The notes below the pieces were generated by a model. It made no database searches. It had not been told where the DNA came from and saw nothing but the letters and a program-made list of their open reading frames with translations. DNA of 64,000 bases from Chaetoderma sp. LZ-2023a (lineage: Eukaryota; Mollusca; Caudofoveata; Chaetodermatida; Chaetodermatidae), in assembly GCA_034401795.1 (NCBI GenBank), contig CM067360.1:120080609-120144608 (forward strand), written 5' to 3'. Made by a program: the position numbers and the translations under genes. Position 1 is the first letter of the stretch, and the number at the start of each line of letters is the position of its first letter. Positions 37,075 to 50,039 of the stretch are shown piece after piece.

Positions 37075-37415
37075 TTAACCTTTTAATTGGCAAGCAGGCC
37101 AGAATGTCTATGATATGTGTTGGGAAACGTCAATTTCCAGGCCAAGAGAGTTCCATTTGGGAAAATGCACCACGAATGACTTGCTCGGTAACCGAGCCAG
37201 TCATTCATGGTAAATACCCCAAAATAGGACACTATTGACCTACATATGGGCACTGGCTATGGTGAATTTTTTATGTTCTTTACTACTAATACATGACTCG
37301 TGTGGCCCGCCAAGAACGACACTTGTAGTGGCCATGAGGAATGTCCGTTTGTAGGAAATCTAAGTGCGAAAGTTATACGTTTCCTGGACACAATCTTGAC
37401 CATTAAATGGTTAAT
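37075..37415. repeat. Foldback element, family F2, copy 2
   Basis: Ends 'TTAACCTTTTAATTGG' and, inverted, 'TTAACCATTTAATGG'. It contains the palindrome CTCGGTAACCGAG (37184-37196) and arms like those at 12895-13065 and 47460-47705. It is longer than the other copies and may hold an insertion. Confidence 0.6.
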
Positions 37416-37510
37416 TAATATAGGTAGCATTGTGTGCGCTTTGAGGCGCTGCTGACACATGGTGGGTTAATATCACACTGCCAAAACACATTGCCTAAGG
37501 GCATGGCACT

Positions 37511-38055
37511 CTGGGCCAAGTTCGACTCCTAACCATAGTTAGCTATAGCTAACTAGAGGACCAGCCGAACTTCAAATATTTCACTAGCTAGTCAACTATA
37601 GTCAACCGAGCACCCGACCTCGGTTCAGATGGTTAGTGTAAGATATTTGCGTAAATTTCAAAATGGCGGACACCGATCGCTTGCCACGAATAAATGCATA
37701 TAAAAGTGTAAATATTTTACTAAATAACTTAGGTTTGATGAAATTATTCTTTCCCACTGTATGTCAATGTTCCCAAGCCCCTATTCCTTCGCACTGTATG
37801 CCATATGGATGCTTTTTGACGTCTTAGCGGGCACAAATAACCCATTTTCGTAGGTCATCAAAACAGACGACAGAAAGGGTTAATGGAGACTGGTACCCGG
37901 CTCCAAATTGTCTGCAATAGTAATTCAATAGGGATCCGTGTACCAACGAACTATAGCCGACTAAAATCAAGTTCGACTTGGCATAGCAACTGCGCATGAT
38001 CAGTAAACCAGCAAACTGACTATAGTTAGCGAGTCGAACTTGACCCTGGATTTAT
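37511..38055. mobile_element. Non-autonomous DNA transposon with about 33-bp terminal inverted repeats
   Basis: The left end carries 'CAAGTTCGACTC' followed by 'TAACCATAGTTAG'. The right end, inverted, carries 'CAAGTTCGACTC' followed by 'GCTAACTATAGTCAG'. Further inverted sub-repeats of AAGTTCGACTT lie inside. About 545 bp, no coding capacity. I could not fix a target duplication, so the superfamily is open. Confidence 0.6.
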
Positions 38056-40399
38056 GGCTCTAGATAATATTCCATGCTATTCTAAAAGTCGAAGAGGATC
38101 TGGTCATACAGGACAACCGATAACTATTTTCAAATCGCAGATGTAAGCTTACGAAATTAGTCTTCTCATAGCCACTAGATGGACATTAATTAGCAGAACG
38201 TTCTTCCTTTTTTATTTACCTTTACAGTGAAGTATCGAACTTTAATTAAGTATCGTTTTGAGCGGTCTGAAGCGATGGAGACACTATTAGGTTAGATTTA
38301 AAATTTCTGAGTATAGTATAGCTTTGTATTGTATAGAGTCCACGTTGTGTTTACAAATCTGTATTGAACGAGACACCGAACAGCTATATATTGAAATAAT
38401 TAGAAAATAAACTATTCAAAGCAACCATCTCGTTGAATTTACTATTTACCAAATGTTCAGAGCAAATGATACGAGTTAGCAATTCATGTGTGACGTAATA
38501 ACCCATTGAGTAATACTATGTTTTCTTGATGTAACACTTTTGATAAAATGACGTCATAAACCACGGCGGCGTAAAATTATTATGACGTAATAAATAACCG
38601 TGAGAGTTCAATAATATATTTTAGAGTTCAACAACCCTTTTTATTGAACGATCAAGTGGTAATAATTCAACCATTTCATTAGCTATCATATAGAGGTATA
38701 TAAGAAAAGATGTTAATCGTATGTGTTCCATATTGTCCACGTAAGTACATTGAACAATACAGCTAAACATAGCTATACATACATGTCATCCCAGTCAGGT
38801 TATGTAGAACAATGCCATGTTCATCAAATTGAACCTCATCTTTTCCTTTCTTAATCATGCCATGTATGTGCATGCAGTCCATAAGAGGGTGGCTAACGAT
38901 GATGAAATTCAGATAACAATAAAAAGATTGTTGGCCTGGTGGTCGATGCATGACCGATTTCCAATGACGGGTGCAAACTTCAATATAATATGGATATCTA
39001 TCTGTTATGCGGTTTAATTATCCCATGAACGAGTTGTGTGAGATGCTGCCAACTGAAGCAGAGACTCGGGGACTCGGTGGCCATGCATCCATCTCGACAC
39101 AGATACAACCCGCTCGGAACTTCTCAAAGTCACGCACTCCGACACATTAATGAGGAATAGGATTTGGGCAATTTCGCTTTCCTTGACTGCATGGCTTTCT
39201 TGAGCAGGAGATTAGCCCCAGCGTGTATCGTTAAATTCCTCACCGTGTCAGCTTTCACGCGGTAGTAGAAAGGGTGTCTTATGTTAAATCAAGCGAACAG
39301 AACTGAGCACAAAGCTGTAATCATTGTGAATGAATCCAGTACACCAAAGCATTTATTTGGAGAGCAAATGTCGGCCACAGAAGATTGGGACTTATAATGT
39401 AGGAAACTGTCTGATAATCGACAGAGAGAGCAGATATGTCACCCAACTATCTGATGTCATGCGCAACGTCACGTGTTAGCTATCTTAATATGGAGTCGTC
39501 AAACCTGTGACTCAAGTGTCTGACGGCATACCCCTACCATGTGTTGGATGACGTCACAATGATAATGACATCGTTATGTTAGAAATATCGAAATTGTCAT
39601 TATAATCTGTGTACATTTTATATCATTTATGAATTTACAATTTAATCAACATTATGTTGAAGATGTTGATAGTATTCTGACTGAGAGTTATTGCCGCAAT
39701 GCGCACACACATTCACCAGTCAAATTCGTCTTAAAATAGTGAAGATCTTTCCTTTATATTTATTTCCAAATTGACATTCTGGGAATTCGCGTTTCGCCTT
39801 TTCAAATCGATTCCAAAACGAATACAAATAGGACATATATAGAAAAGGCGGGGTTGGGTGGGAGCGGTGGGGTGGGGTGGCATAGCAAGAAAGGGATCAC
39901 TCAATTAACCTGGATTTATGATTGCATTAAAAAATACTTCAAGTCAAATGCCTAACATCTATGTGCAATATCATAACCCCATCTAGCGTTTGTTGTCGAG
40001 GGCAATGGCGTGGCATGTATACTGTATCTATTTTCTCGATATTCAGCATATTTCCTCTGTTATTGACTTGATATCGGTGATGTATAGTGAGTTGACGTGA
40101 GCTCACCATCGAACGTCTTCATATAATACAAATATCCGCGCTTTTCCAGTGCCAGCTGAAGTGAGATTAGTTGCTGTCATAATGATCATGCTTTCAGATA
40201 AATCATCTTTATACACATGCGGTTCCCACAAACTATTCATTGCTATAGTGTCCCAGACGCGGTTAATATGCCTCGCAATGCTACTGTATCGTTCTGGTAG
40301 GACCAATTCACCTTTCCATACTATCCACCCATCACATGACGTCATAATCAACTATGTGATGTGTAGAATGGCATCATGGCGTCGATAAGTACGTCACGG
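38056..40399. other. Unassigned non-coding region with repeat scraps
   Basis: No gene. Contains TGACGTCA at 38549-38556 and 39549-39556, with two nearby TGACGTAA sites (38490 and 38583). A weak copy of the foldback motif lies at about 39652-39746. A G-rich patch lies at 39848-39880. Confidence 0.4.
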
Positions 40400-43395
40400 G
40401 CGCATATTTGAAAACGGTCTATGCATTTTTGTACACAGTGTATGTCTTTACTATTTAATAAATAGTATGCTGAATATTTTGCGACCAATTGGGCTGGACG
40501 CTGCTGCTGCCATATGCAGCAACATCAACCAGTCAAATTAGTTGCAAAATATTGAACAGCTTCCCCGTATAGTGTTCATGACATTGACAGTTAGGGCATT
40601 CGGGGATAGGTCAATCCCAACACGGCGAGGTGTGGGTAGCTAGTAATGGGCGGCGCATAGCTAAAGATGGAAAAGTCCATTCATTGACTTTTATAAGACC
40701 ACAGCTGCCGGATTATGAATATAATCCTTGAAAGTAGTGGCATTAACAAATGCCAAACTAACAGACAACTACGCTCCATACTGAATACCAAATATGTGCG
40801 TCATCAGACGCCTTGGCCGTACCGGAATATATACCTAACGCAACACCCATGTTTCACATACCAGTGGATGGACTATGCTACAATATAATTTGCAATTTAC
40901 GATCGGGTGGATGCCACTCAAGCATCCGGCTTCATAATCAAATACAGTCACATGTTAGCTGACGCGGCAATTATAATGGTGTTGCTCTGTCACGAAAAAA
41001 ATATGTCACCAAGGTGTGCGAATTGGGTGTTTCCAGCAGGCGTACTGAGTGTGAAGAGTCTAGCTAGAATAACAACGATGGCGAGCATGCTGTCAGGTGG
41101 GAAGTATAATTTGACATTCCTGCAAACATGTTTGCTTGTTTTGTCACGTTCATTCTACTTGGTAAATATGGATATACATGGTGGCTATAGAAGAACCGGC
41201 TGAGAAAATGGGTATTATATTTATTTTACAGTATTCAAAGCATAAAGATGGATTATAACCAGTACACGATGTCCAATGTCCATCATAAAGCCCGTCATGG
41301 CGTATATATGAGCATGCACCAGTTGAACTTGAAGGAGGCCTGGGATATTCTTTTGCTTTAGGTTCAGTTAATTTTGTAATTGTTTATTTCCAAATTCAGC
41401 CTAAAATAATCTTTACTTTAGTACCCATTTTCTGAACTCATTCTAGCCTACATCAGGCCACCTTAACAGCAAGGACATTTCATATCGGTTAAAAAATCAC
41501 GTCACTGAAGGACGTATTAAGACATTATTTCAGTTATCCTGTCTTATCTTGTCGCAATTACTGCGCCCCGTTCAGCATCGTTCAGCCAGGAGAATGTGCA
41601 TTTAGAAATGATTTAGTTTCGCATTTATCATAGCAATGCATACGCCTGGACTCATAATGCAGAGTTTGCAATGTATTAAGCGCCATTTGATTAGAGGGTA
41701 TTTAGTCTATCTGCGCCACCAGCTGGCGTAACAATCGACGGATTGAGCAAGGGAGTTATGGAGAAGCTAAAGGCAAATATCGAAATCATGAATTATGCCG
41801 CTTAGAATATGAGCATTTACAACACATGGTGCAGAAAATATACAGCCAGCTGACTGGCATCTGAAACTCGAAAACATACTTTCCATTGGATGAATATAAA
41901 TTACCATGGAACGCCTCGGATGTGCGTGCAATGCATTGCCGTTTTAAATGCTCTTCTTGCATAGTAATTGCTCCTCTCTCAATGATGGAATTGCCATGTG
42001 TCGGGGTGTAATTTTTCTGCATCTACACTGTTTGTAACCAGTATTATACATCTAATGAAACCAAACAAATGGTTATAATTATCTACCGCCCCGCCCCCCC
42101 CCCTCTCTCTCTCTCTCTCTCTTCGATTCCGTCAACTAAGAGCATATATAAGTACGACTGGCTGCATTGTCCTTTGAACGTACCCATCTCCATATTGATT
42201 GATCTGGCGTTCCAAATCACTGGCATCCAGTAGATTTGAAGCGGGTTATTATGTACATATCTGTTCGCCATTCCGCTGTGACTGTAGCCATCTCCAAAGT
42301 GATTAGCATCGACCCCTAAATCATTACGACACACTGCAATTGGCGATGTCGTAAATGCACGTATTTCTGCACGTATTTCTGCGATAAGCGGTGTTTAAAC
42401 TATAAATTTCTTTACATGATATGGCTATGCTAACCGTACTGACATAGTACTAGGAAATATAGGCGGCACTCTGCGAGACACTCGCCAAGAGACATGGCAT
42501 TGATTACATGTGGATAATATGCCTGCTGGATTCACATTGGTCATGATTGAAGCACACAAGCTATATCTTGGATAATCGCCACTATTGGGACACAAATGTC
42601 GCACATGCATGCTTAGCATCGATATTGGCATATATGTTTAAGGCCCTTGTGAAAGAAACAGTTTTAAGGTACCACTATCAGACAGCTCCAAACAATTTAT
42701 ACTTGCGTTAGGCACATATATTAAAGAGCCACCGACGCATAATATGTATATGTTTGCCTTCACGCATGCGATCAGCAGGGTGTGTGTTATTCGACGGAAT
42801 TTAGTTGAATATACCACATCTCATGTTACTCTCTTACGTGTCACTAAGGGACGTGTGTTCACTGTTGCGTGAATACACGCTTCCCCTTTGTAAATTAGAC
42901 GTTACGTATTGCCTATACCTAATATTAGGTATGCTAATGTACTGATATAAGTGAGATTAGCGCGAACGATAACAGCGGATTCGGTTTTATCGAGAATATT
43001 AAGCATATTCGATGCAACGGACGCATGTGTTGCTCAAGTATCTGATGCCATACTCAACTATGTAAGCTATTGGCTCACACTCAACCTAATGGAACTCCGT
43101 CACGATGGTGGAAACGACGTTTCAAAGTCCATGTCTTTGATACATTTGCAGTGTAATAAACATTCTGGTGAATATTTTGAAAATCGACATGATATGACTA
43201 TACTAATGATATCATAGTGCTAGTGAACATATGCGCCATCCTGCGAGACACTCAGCAAGCGTCATGTTATTGATGCTAAGTAGATACGTGTGCACGCTTT
43301 ATACACACCGGGCACGATTAAAGCACACTAGAAATGGCTTGGGAAAATGGGCACGATGTGAGGACATCTCGCATGGGTGCTTTGCATTAATATTA
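40400..43395 (+). repeat. Long dispersed repeat LR, copy 2, first segment
   Basis: 41380-43080 is collinear with 1-1634. 40900-41380 matches 54240-54740 in reverse ('GAGCATGCACCAGTTGA' at 41311 and its inverse near 54291). A foldback motif lies at 40466-40560 and a poly-C/(CT)n run at 42096-42121. Non-coding. It lacks the LINE found at 1635-3315, so it shows the pre-insertion state. Confidence 0.75.
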
Positions 43396-44060
43396 TGATT
43401 ACTGTAATCTGCGCCAGTAGTGGTAGACACACCATAGAGCTGCAATTCGTCGTCCTACTCCGCTTTTGACCACTGCGTCTTGTGCTCATCCAAAATAGTT
43501 AGCTACCTCCGGTCCATTCTTGATTTACGTGTAACGAGTCCTGCTTTCTTGAGGTCACATCGTACCACGCTTCACATGTTTAAGGAGTGACGTCCTCTCT
43601 TGGCTTTATATCAACTGGTCCCAGCACATGGTCAACATAGACCATCTTTACATGGAAACTCTTACGGACAACAGCGATGTGTTATCAACATTGCATAGTG
43701 AATCGTTGGAAATGATGGAGTCTGACCGTCAGTGTCCAGTGATGGTGCATATGTATTTGCGGTGACATGCATCAAGTTTATCTGTAGCTGCACTTAGAGC
43801 TGCAGAGCGGTTACTGTTATACAGCATCAAGGATATGCGGGTTGGGTTTTCTAAACGTAGTCTTTTTGTCAAAGGCATCTTTGATTTACGAATCCATAGC
43901 TTCCAGAAGGATGGGCAAACTCCATTTGCGTTGAGCCCATACAATGGCTGTGCAGCTGCGTCCACGTTGAAGGCCACTTTGGCATGGTTCAGTGAAGTCG
44001 TCGAGCTTGCCACAGATGACTTGAATCAAAGAATGTACGTCATTGTGAAGTCTGTCCAAT
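43396..44060 (-). pseudogene. LINE remnant, 'EYADDVDF' family, copy C (internally deleted)
   Basis: The minus strand shows 'EPCQSGLQRGRSCTAIVWAQ' (fingers) joined directly to 'FWKLWIRKS' and 'KLDACHRKYICTI' (thumb). The palm with motifs A to C has been deleted between them. The 3' end matches copy B near 35597. It sits in LR copy 2 at the same place as copy A in LR copy 1. Confidence 0.75.
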
Positions 44061-47000
44061 AAATATTTAGCATGCAACCTGTATGTATGTTAAGATATGT
44101 AATTACTTATGAGTGAATATGAAGGTTGATAAGAACGCATTTCTCATTTGGCAATGTGCCTTTCGCCTGCGAAAGAAGCACGGTCAGTAATACCAAGTAG
44201 GACCCAAGCGCATTGCAACACACATTGTTAAATATAAACGTTAATACTCACATATCTTTAACGTTGTAAATCCGATTTAAGATATTCTCTTGAAATATTT
44301 GTGAAAATCCTTTCAGAACTATTGTTTATTAGAGTTCTCACACTAACTTGACGCTAAACACATGTTCCCGTCAGTTTTTGATTTGGCATCAATTATACAC
44401 ACGTTGTTCATATTGAAGAGGCGTCTCCAGGTTTATCTAAGTCAGAACCTCTATTTCCACAATTATCTAGTCAAATTTAAAGAATGAAGTACTTGAGACA
44501 GAAATGGCATCGATCGCCAGAAGCCAACTGTGTGTCTGACTACATGCATGCCGCTGTCCAGGGAGCACACCATAGATGACGTCCGTCTTCATCGGAAAAA
44601 CAATAAAATGGACGTCTAACGAGACACGTTGTTATTTACGTGTGACAGAGCCGAACGTATGGGAAGGTTTTATTTGAAATTCAATCCATAATGGTTTGTA
44701 CTAAACGGGCGTGGGCAAATGTACAGCTACTGGTTACGTGTCAAGTAATCAGTTCTCTTGGATGCCAACGAGAGAGTTCAGACTAACCAATTCAAGACTG
44801 TCATTATAACTCTCTATTTCAAAATAATCACAGTGATAAGATGTAGCATAGCATGGATCTAATTTGATTTGTACACTGTTGCTGTCGAACATTGGCCATG
44901 TGAGATATGGCTTTGAGGTAAGGTTTCGAAAGTAGTGTAGGCGATTCGCTCAATGGTCCAGAAGTGTGTGCGTGCGTGCGTGCATGTGCGATTTATGGTG
45001 ATGTGCTGTAAAACAAGTACTCGCATGTCCATGTGTAGCGTGTCTTCTAGCATGTGCTGGACGGAAATTAATGTCTATATGCAAATACATTTGGGAGGTG
45101 CTAGTCGTATGGTAATTGGCAATGCTGTCCACATATATTTTCATGTCAGCAATTGTATTCAGCTTCGCTGCGCCTACTGTGGATAACCTTTGCAAGGTGA
45201 TCCAATATAAGTTAGCACTGAGAGCATTCTTCTTCATCTCATTCAACTAGCATAATATTTCAATTTCTAGAATATTATAATTCAGATAACTAATGTCTAG
45301 GTATGTATATTTTGTTTATAAAGAAACAATCTATATAACATGATCTGGTCCAAACTTACTATTTCGTGTGTGAAACAATTTCTTTTATAATGATTACATC
45401 TAAACTAAGATAGTTCTTCTAGCCCTAAGACTTTTTTAAAGGTAGTAATTGTAGTTTCCACACTAACAAACAATCTCGACAGGCAGAACGATTTGCGTGA
45501 CGGCAATGAAATAATATCCTTATTAAAACTAGTGTAGTTGTCACATTTCTTATAAAAATATACTTATTTTGTTTTACAATGCGAACACCTGATCCTACAA
45601 TTGCATGCTACGTGTCCATGTACCGCCGACCTTCTGCGCAACAGAAACAAGGTTATGTAAGTTTTTGAAAATGATTGCATTTTAAAGCCGAACAAGAACA
45701 TATTTACACTACTATATTCGGGAAATGGATTTTACAATGAGAAATCAGTTCACTCTAATAAACAACTATTATGTCTAGCTCCCATGTCCCCCGCGTAGAT
45801 GTGATGAGCATATATATGTGAGAAGGAGCATTCTGATTGGTCGACCATTCACGCATGGTGTATCCATGAAACGGGGAAATGCAGTGGAATTTCAGCATTA
45901 AAACCGATTGTCTTTGTTCGTCATTGTGCTATAGATCTGGAAATATAACACTCACTTATGCATAAAGTAATCTTTCATTTGAAAGGCTAATAGGATCTAA
46001 CATTATGTTTCATTTAATGTTTGCTGGCACAATATACACTAATTTATCAAGCAGATCTGATCGTCTAATATCACGTCATGGGCAAACAGGACTATGTTGC
46101 AGCAATTGGCAGCAACAGCACCCAGTTAAATTAGCTTCCAATATATTAACCAGCTTACCTTTATATTGTTCTGGAATTTTGTAATCAGACAGTTCAATGA
46201 TCGACCAATCCCAACGCTGGCGACGTGTGGGGCGGATCTCTGCAACACATGGGCGGTACATAGCTAACACCCGTTCGCTCCATTGAGATTATGTGAACTC
46301 AGATTAAACATTTCAAATCGATTCAGCACAACAACAAGATAGCGGGAGCATGGCCTTAGAAAAGCCGGGGTGGTCATAACTTGAAATGGGCGCATGTGTT
46401 CTAAGAAATGTCGCATAGAAATGTAGTAGTACAGACACTCTCAATCTTCATCAGAACCTCTTTAAAGGAAAGTTTAATGAAACAAGTCGTGTTTGTTGCG
46501 TGTGGTAGCGACCGGCGTGTGGGGTGACTTTATTTGAAAATTGATTTGAAAATTGTTGTGCTCGACTCATGTGACTGAATTTCATTTCAGTATTCAGCAG
46601 CCTTCAAAACACTGCAGTGAGTGCACATATCCATCTAATCCTCAAATAACAGTCAATCAAATCATACTCGGTCAATGTTTCTTATCCTGAAACTAATATA
46701 TCTGGACACAGTAAGCTGTTTTATACAAGCAGGATATTGAATTTCTAGAAGTAATTTCATGGGCCATGTTGCTGCAGCCATTGTTCCCAGTCAAATTGCC
46801 TTCTGGATAAATAGCTCTTGTATTGTAACTGAGTACCCGTTTTTTTATGTTTCGGGTTCAAATGGCTAACACGGAGTGTTGAGCGCACAGGCTCGGCATC
46901 ACACTATGCAGAATGTATTTTAGTGTGTATTCCAGTGGTGCATGTGCATGTGAGTGTACGATGCAAAGGAGCTGGCTGCCTGCATTTATATGACGTTTCT

Positions 47001-47270
47001 ACTAACGTTTCTCCAAACAAGATGACGCACGGAAATTAATGCTATTATGTTGAAATGCTGTTGAAATGGGCGTCTTGTGGTAAATGGCATTGCTCTTTTC
47101 GAATAACCTACTGATTGTAGCCATTATAAATACGTTTTCTCATCAGTTTTCCGTAATTGGGTTCGGGCTTTTGTGCGTATCTCCCATAATCTGAGACACT
47201 GTATGTTAACATGCTAATAGTTTTATCAGATAAATGCAGGTCAAGAGCGCACATCTATAGGCAGGTATCT
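44061..47270 (+). repeat. Long dispersed repeat LR, copy 2, second segment
   Basis: Collinear with 4186-7160 to about 46330, then with 63020-64000 and 27985-30010 to about 47270. It shows that the R-b, hairpin-bearing and R-d segments belong to one long unit. Foldback half-motifs lie at 46100-46165 and 46735-46822. No conserved frame. Confidence 0.75.
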
Positions 47271-47459
47271 GAATGGCTGATGCCAAGCTCTGACAAGCTG
47301 TACATGCTAGTAATTTCAAAACATTGTGATTAATACCAATGCATGGATTCGTTGTACACGTGTACTGTCTTTGCAAAAGGCTGACTACATCCATGGCCCC
47401 ATATCCTCGGCACTCGAGACTCAGGCTTGTCCCATCCACTCCCTAACATTATCATTAAC

Positions 47460-47705
47460 ATTAACCCATTAACCCTAGAATTTATTCTGGAAAATATCAA
47501 TTTTCTCATTGAAAATCTCCATTTGTAGATCAAGAGACGACTATTTTTGAAAATGCACCACTTGAATGCCTGGTTCTGTTATCGAGCCAGTGATTTCTGC
47601 AGTAAATTTTCAAAAATCGCACTCTCTTGGACTGCAAATGAACATGTTCATTGAGAAAATTGAAATTTTCTTGAGCAAATTCGATGGTTAAAGGGTTCTG
47701 GCCCC
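47460..47705. repeat. Foldback element, family F2, copy 3
   Basis: Arms of about 105 bp: 'CTAGAATTTATTCTGG..CAATTTTCTCA' on the left and its diverged inverse on the right ('TGAGAAAATTGAAATTTTC' at 47656). Centre 'GTTATCGAGCCAG' at 47578-47590. Ends resemble TTTAACC, as in copy 2. It is the cleanest member of the family. Confidence 0.7.
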
Positions 47706-47900
47706 CTCTCCTTTCCTTTCGTTAAGAACTAAGATAGCCGGTAGGCATGATAGTATGTTAGAACAACACCATTTATTTTAAAGCGTTCCCTTTAGGGGCA
47801 CACTTATTGGAGAGTCCAAAGGTACGTAGTTCCGTCACGAAAAATCGGAAGGTCCATTATGAATTGTATGTTTTTGATAAATTTACATTTTAGTAAACAT

Positions 47901-48000
47901 TATGTTGAATATTTTGAAACTTATTTTGCTGGGATATGTTACTGCCATAGCATATGTAACAGCAGGTGCCAGGCAAATCCGTTTCAAAATATTCAACTGC
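47901..48000. repeat. Foldback motif, well-preserved member
   Basis: Left arm 'GTTGAATATTTTGAAAC' (47904-47920) pairs perfectly with its inverse near 47980-47996. Inner arms of the CTGGG..GTTACTGCC type pair imperfectly. The same structure recurs at 40466-40560 and 58344-58438 and, weaker, elsewhere. Confidence 0.75.
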
Positions 48001-48059
48001 TTAGAACCTACATTTACCATCACATATATATATATTCTGGTAATTCGGGTTTCAAAGTT

Positions 48060-49004
48060 ACAAATACATTGCATGGTCGATGTGTCTGCTGTCTGTCACT
48101 ACACATGTGTGTCTATATTACTGTCTGTCTGCCCTGGACAATGCCGCAGACAGTAGATATCCGATATGGCTCAATACTAGACGGTGTGTTTGGTTTAAAA
48201 CGGTGTCCAGACTCTGCTCGAGACAAAGCAGCTAGTCAGAATTATATTACATATTCAGTCAAACGCGGGCAAATCTCTAAAATACGAAAGCCCAGAAGGC
48301 TCAGTCGAGATTCAAAATTCAAAACTCAAAACTCGACTTCGAAATTCAAAACTCAACTTTGAAATTGAAATCTGAATTCAGCCAGTCAGATTTTACGTTT
48401 GCGCATTTTGAAGCAATCACTGTTGATGCACTCTTGATGGCGGCTTCTGTTTCTGAAACAACTGGCGAAATGCTTACTTTCTTCTTGAAAAAATGTAATG
48501 TTATTGTTTATTGCTGGTGTATATATGGGCCGCAATGCATACCATGGTAATAGCCAACACTCACTCCGAAAAAATGTGCTGTACACTGCACATGCGTACT
48601 AATACACGTATCACTTAATAGAATTGGAATTGAAAATTTTAGTTTCGTTAATTTATCACTGCATTACACGTATTGGCATATTTAATTTTCACTCGGTTTT
48701 GGGCAAACTCAAGGATAATTGAATACTGAATAATCTATGGAAGGTGCTAAAACGGACCAATATAGAGACAAGTTTACTATACATACTTTCACAAGTATTG
48801 ATCAGTAAAATCACCAATTCATGTGACAGCACCGATGTACTAGATTAACTACGGATAGCCTCGCTGTTAGGGCATGATGGTAAATGGAGTGAGAACAAGA
48901 CTGACATCTTGGAGCTTTTGCCACAACCTAAGTCACTCTGTGATCGCATGACCATATATGAGTTTGTATGCTGCACATATTTTGAAATGCTACAAAAAAC
49001 ACGC
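48060..49004. other. Unassigned
   Basis: No gene. A run of TCAAAACTC-type short repeats lies at 48309-48370. Confidence 0.4.
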
Positions 49005-49870
49005 ATAACTATTGCACCAATACACCCATAGCTACCATATCCATACGTATCTAGAGCAATATACTCATAATGTTAACCCTACCAATAGCTATGCGCTCAC
49101 TGATACTCTACCAATGCACATGCTGATGCCATACCGTACCTTTGGTTATAGCCACACATATATCCCCATATCTATCTCTACTTTCACACTCAATAGCCAC
49201 ATGTATCATACACTCACCACTACCATACCATAACAGTATACCCCCACTACCCATACCAATACGCCGGCTAACCTGGTCCAGCGGTCTCCTAACCTAGGCT
49301 ACTTGGCTAGCCTACTGGCACAGACTGCTAGCATAGCCTACGGGCATAGCCTGCTAGCATAGCGTATCCTACTATTTTAGCATAACCTAGCCCACCATAG
49401 CCAATCTGCATAGCCTGGCACCATGGCCTGGCCTACTGGTATAGCACACTGGTCTAGCAATCTAGGCGAATCCATTATCTTACTGGTCTTCTGAACTACC
49501 CTCGTCTACATACTTAACCTACTAGCCGAGGCTAACATTCTTCTGGCCCAACCCACTTCTAGGCTATGGTACTGGGCTAGCATACCATCCTATCCTGCTA
49601 GCCTATCCAACTACACGAATGTAGCCACATACTAGTGTACCAGCTTAGTCTACTAGAGTAACCTAGTCTACTGAGTTAGTCTACTGGCCTATTTCGCTAA
49701 CGTACGATTCTAGCTTATGACAATGCCTAGTCTAACCAACTTATCCTACTGGCAGAATCTACACGCCAGCTGTTATAACTTACTATCCGAACCTAATAAT
49801 ATAACCTTGGCTACTGAGTTATACTAGCTGACTAACCTACTGACTTGGCTTACTAACCTACTGTTATTCC
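49005..49870. repeat. Degenerate G-poor tandem array (ACCATA then CTAGCCTACTGG type)
   Basis: 49005-49255 is built of irregular ACC/CATA units with very little G. 49256-49870 is built of irregular 'TAGCCTACTGGC' units in which TAGCCTA, CTAGC and CTACTGG recur every 10-20 bases. No frame is conserved and it has no near relative elsewhere in the window. It is an eroded short-period satellite with strong strand asymmetry. Confidence 0.7.
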
Positions 49871-50039
49871 CCAACGTAGTGGTATGGTTAAGGGTAACTA
49901 AATGGATGGGTATCTACGGAATATGGAGTCTCTTGTTACTGTAATGTTAGCATCGCGACTTTAACGCGGCATCATTCAACGGAAGCGTCCAATTTAAATA
50001 ATGACACTGACACAATACCGGTTGTGACCTGCGCGCGCA

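Noticed and set aside
37520..37545. tRNA-like B box (GTTCGACTCC)
   Set aside because: No A box at proper distance and no cloverleaf; the sequence belongs to the terminal inverted repeat of the 37511-38055 element.
47859..48362. Open frame of 167 codons as a possible host gene
   Set aside because: It runs through the foldback motif at 47901-48000 and simple TCAAAACTC repeats, has no recognisable domain and is not conserved in related repeat copies.
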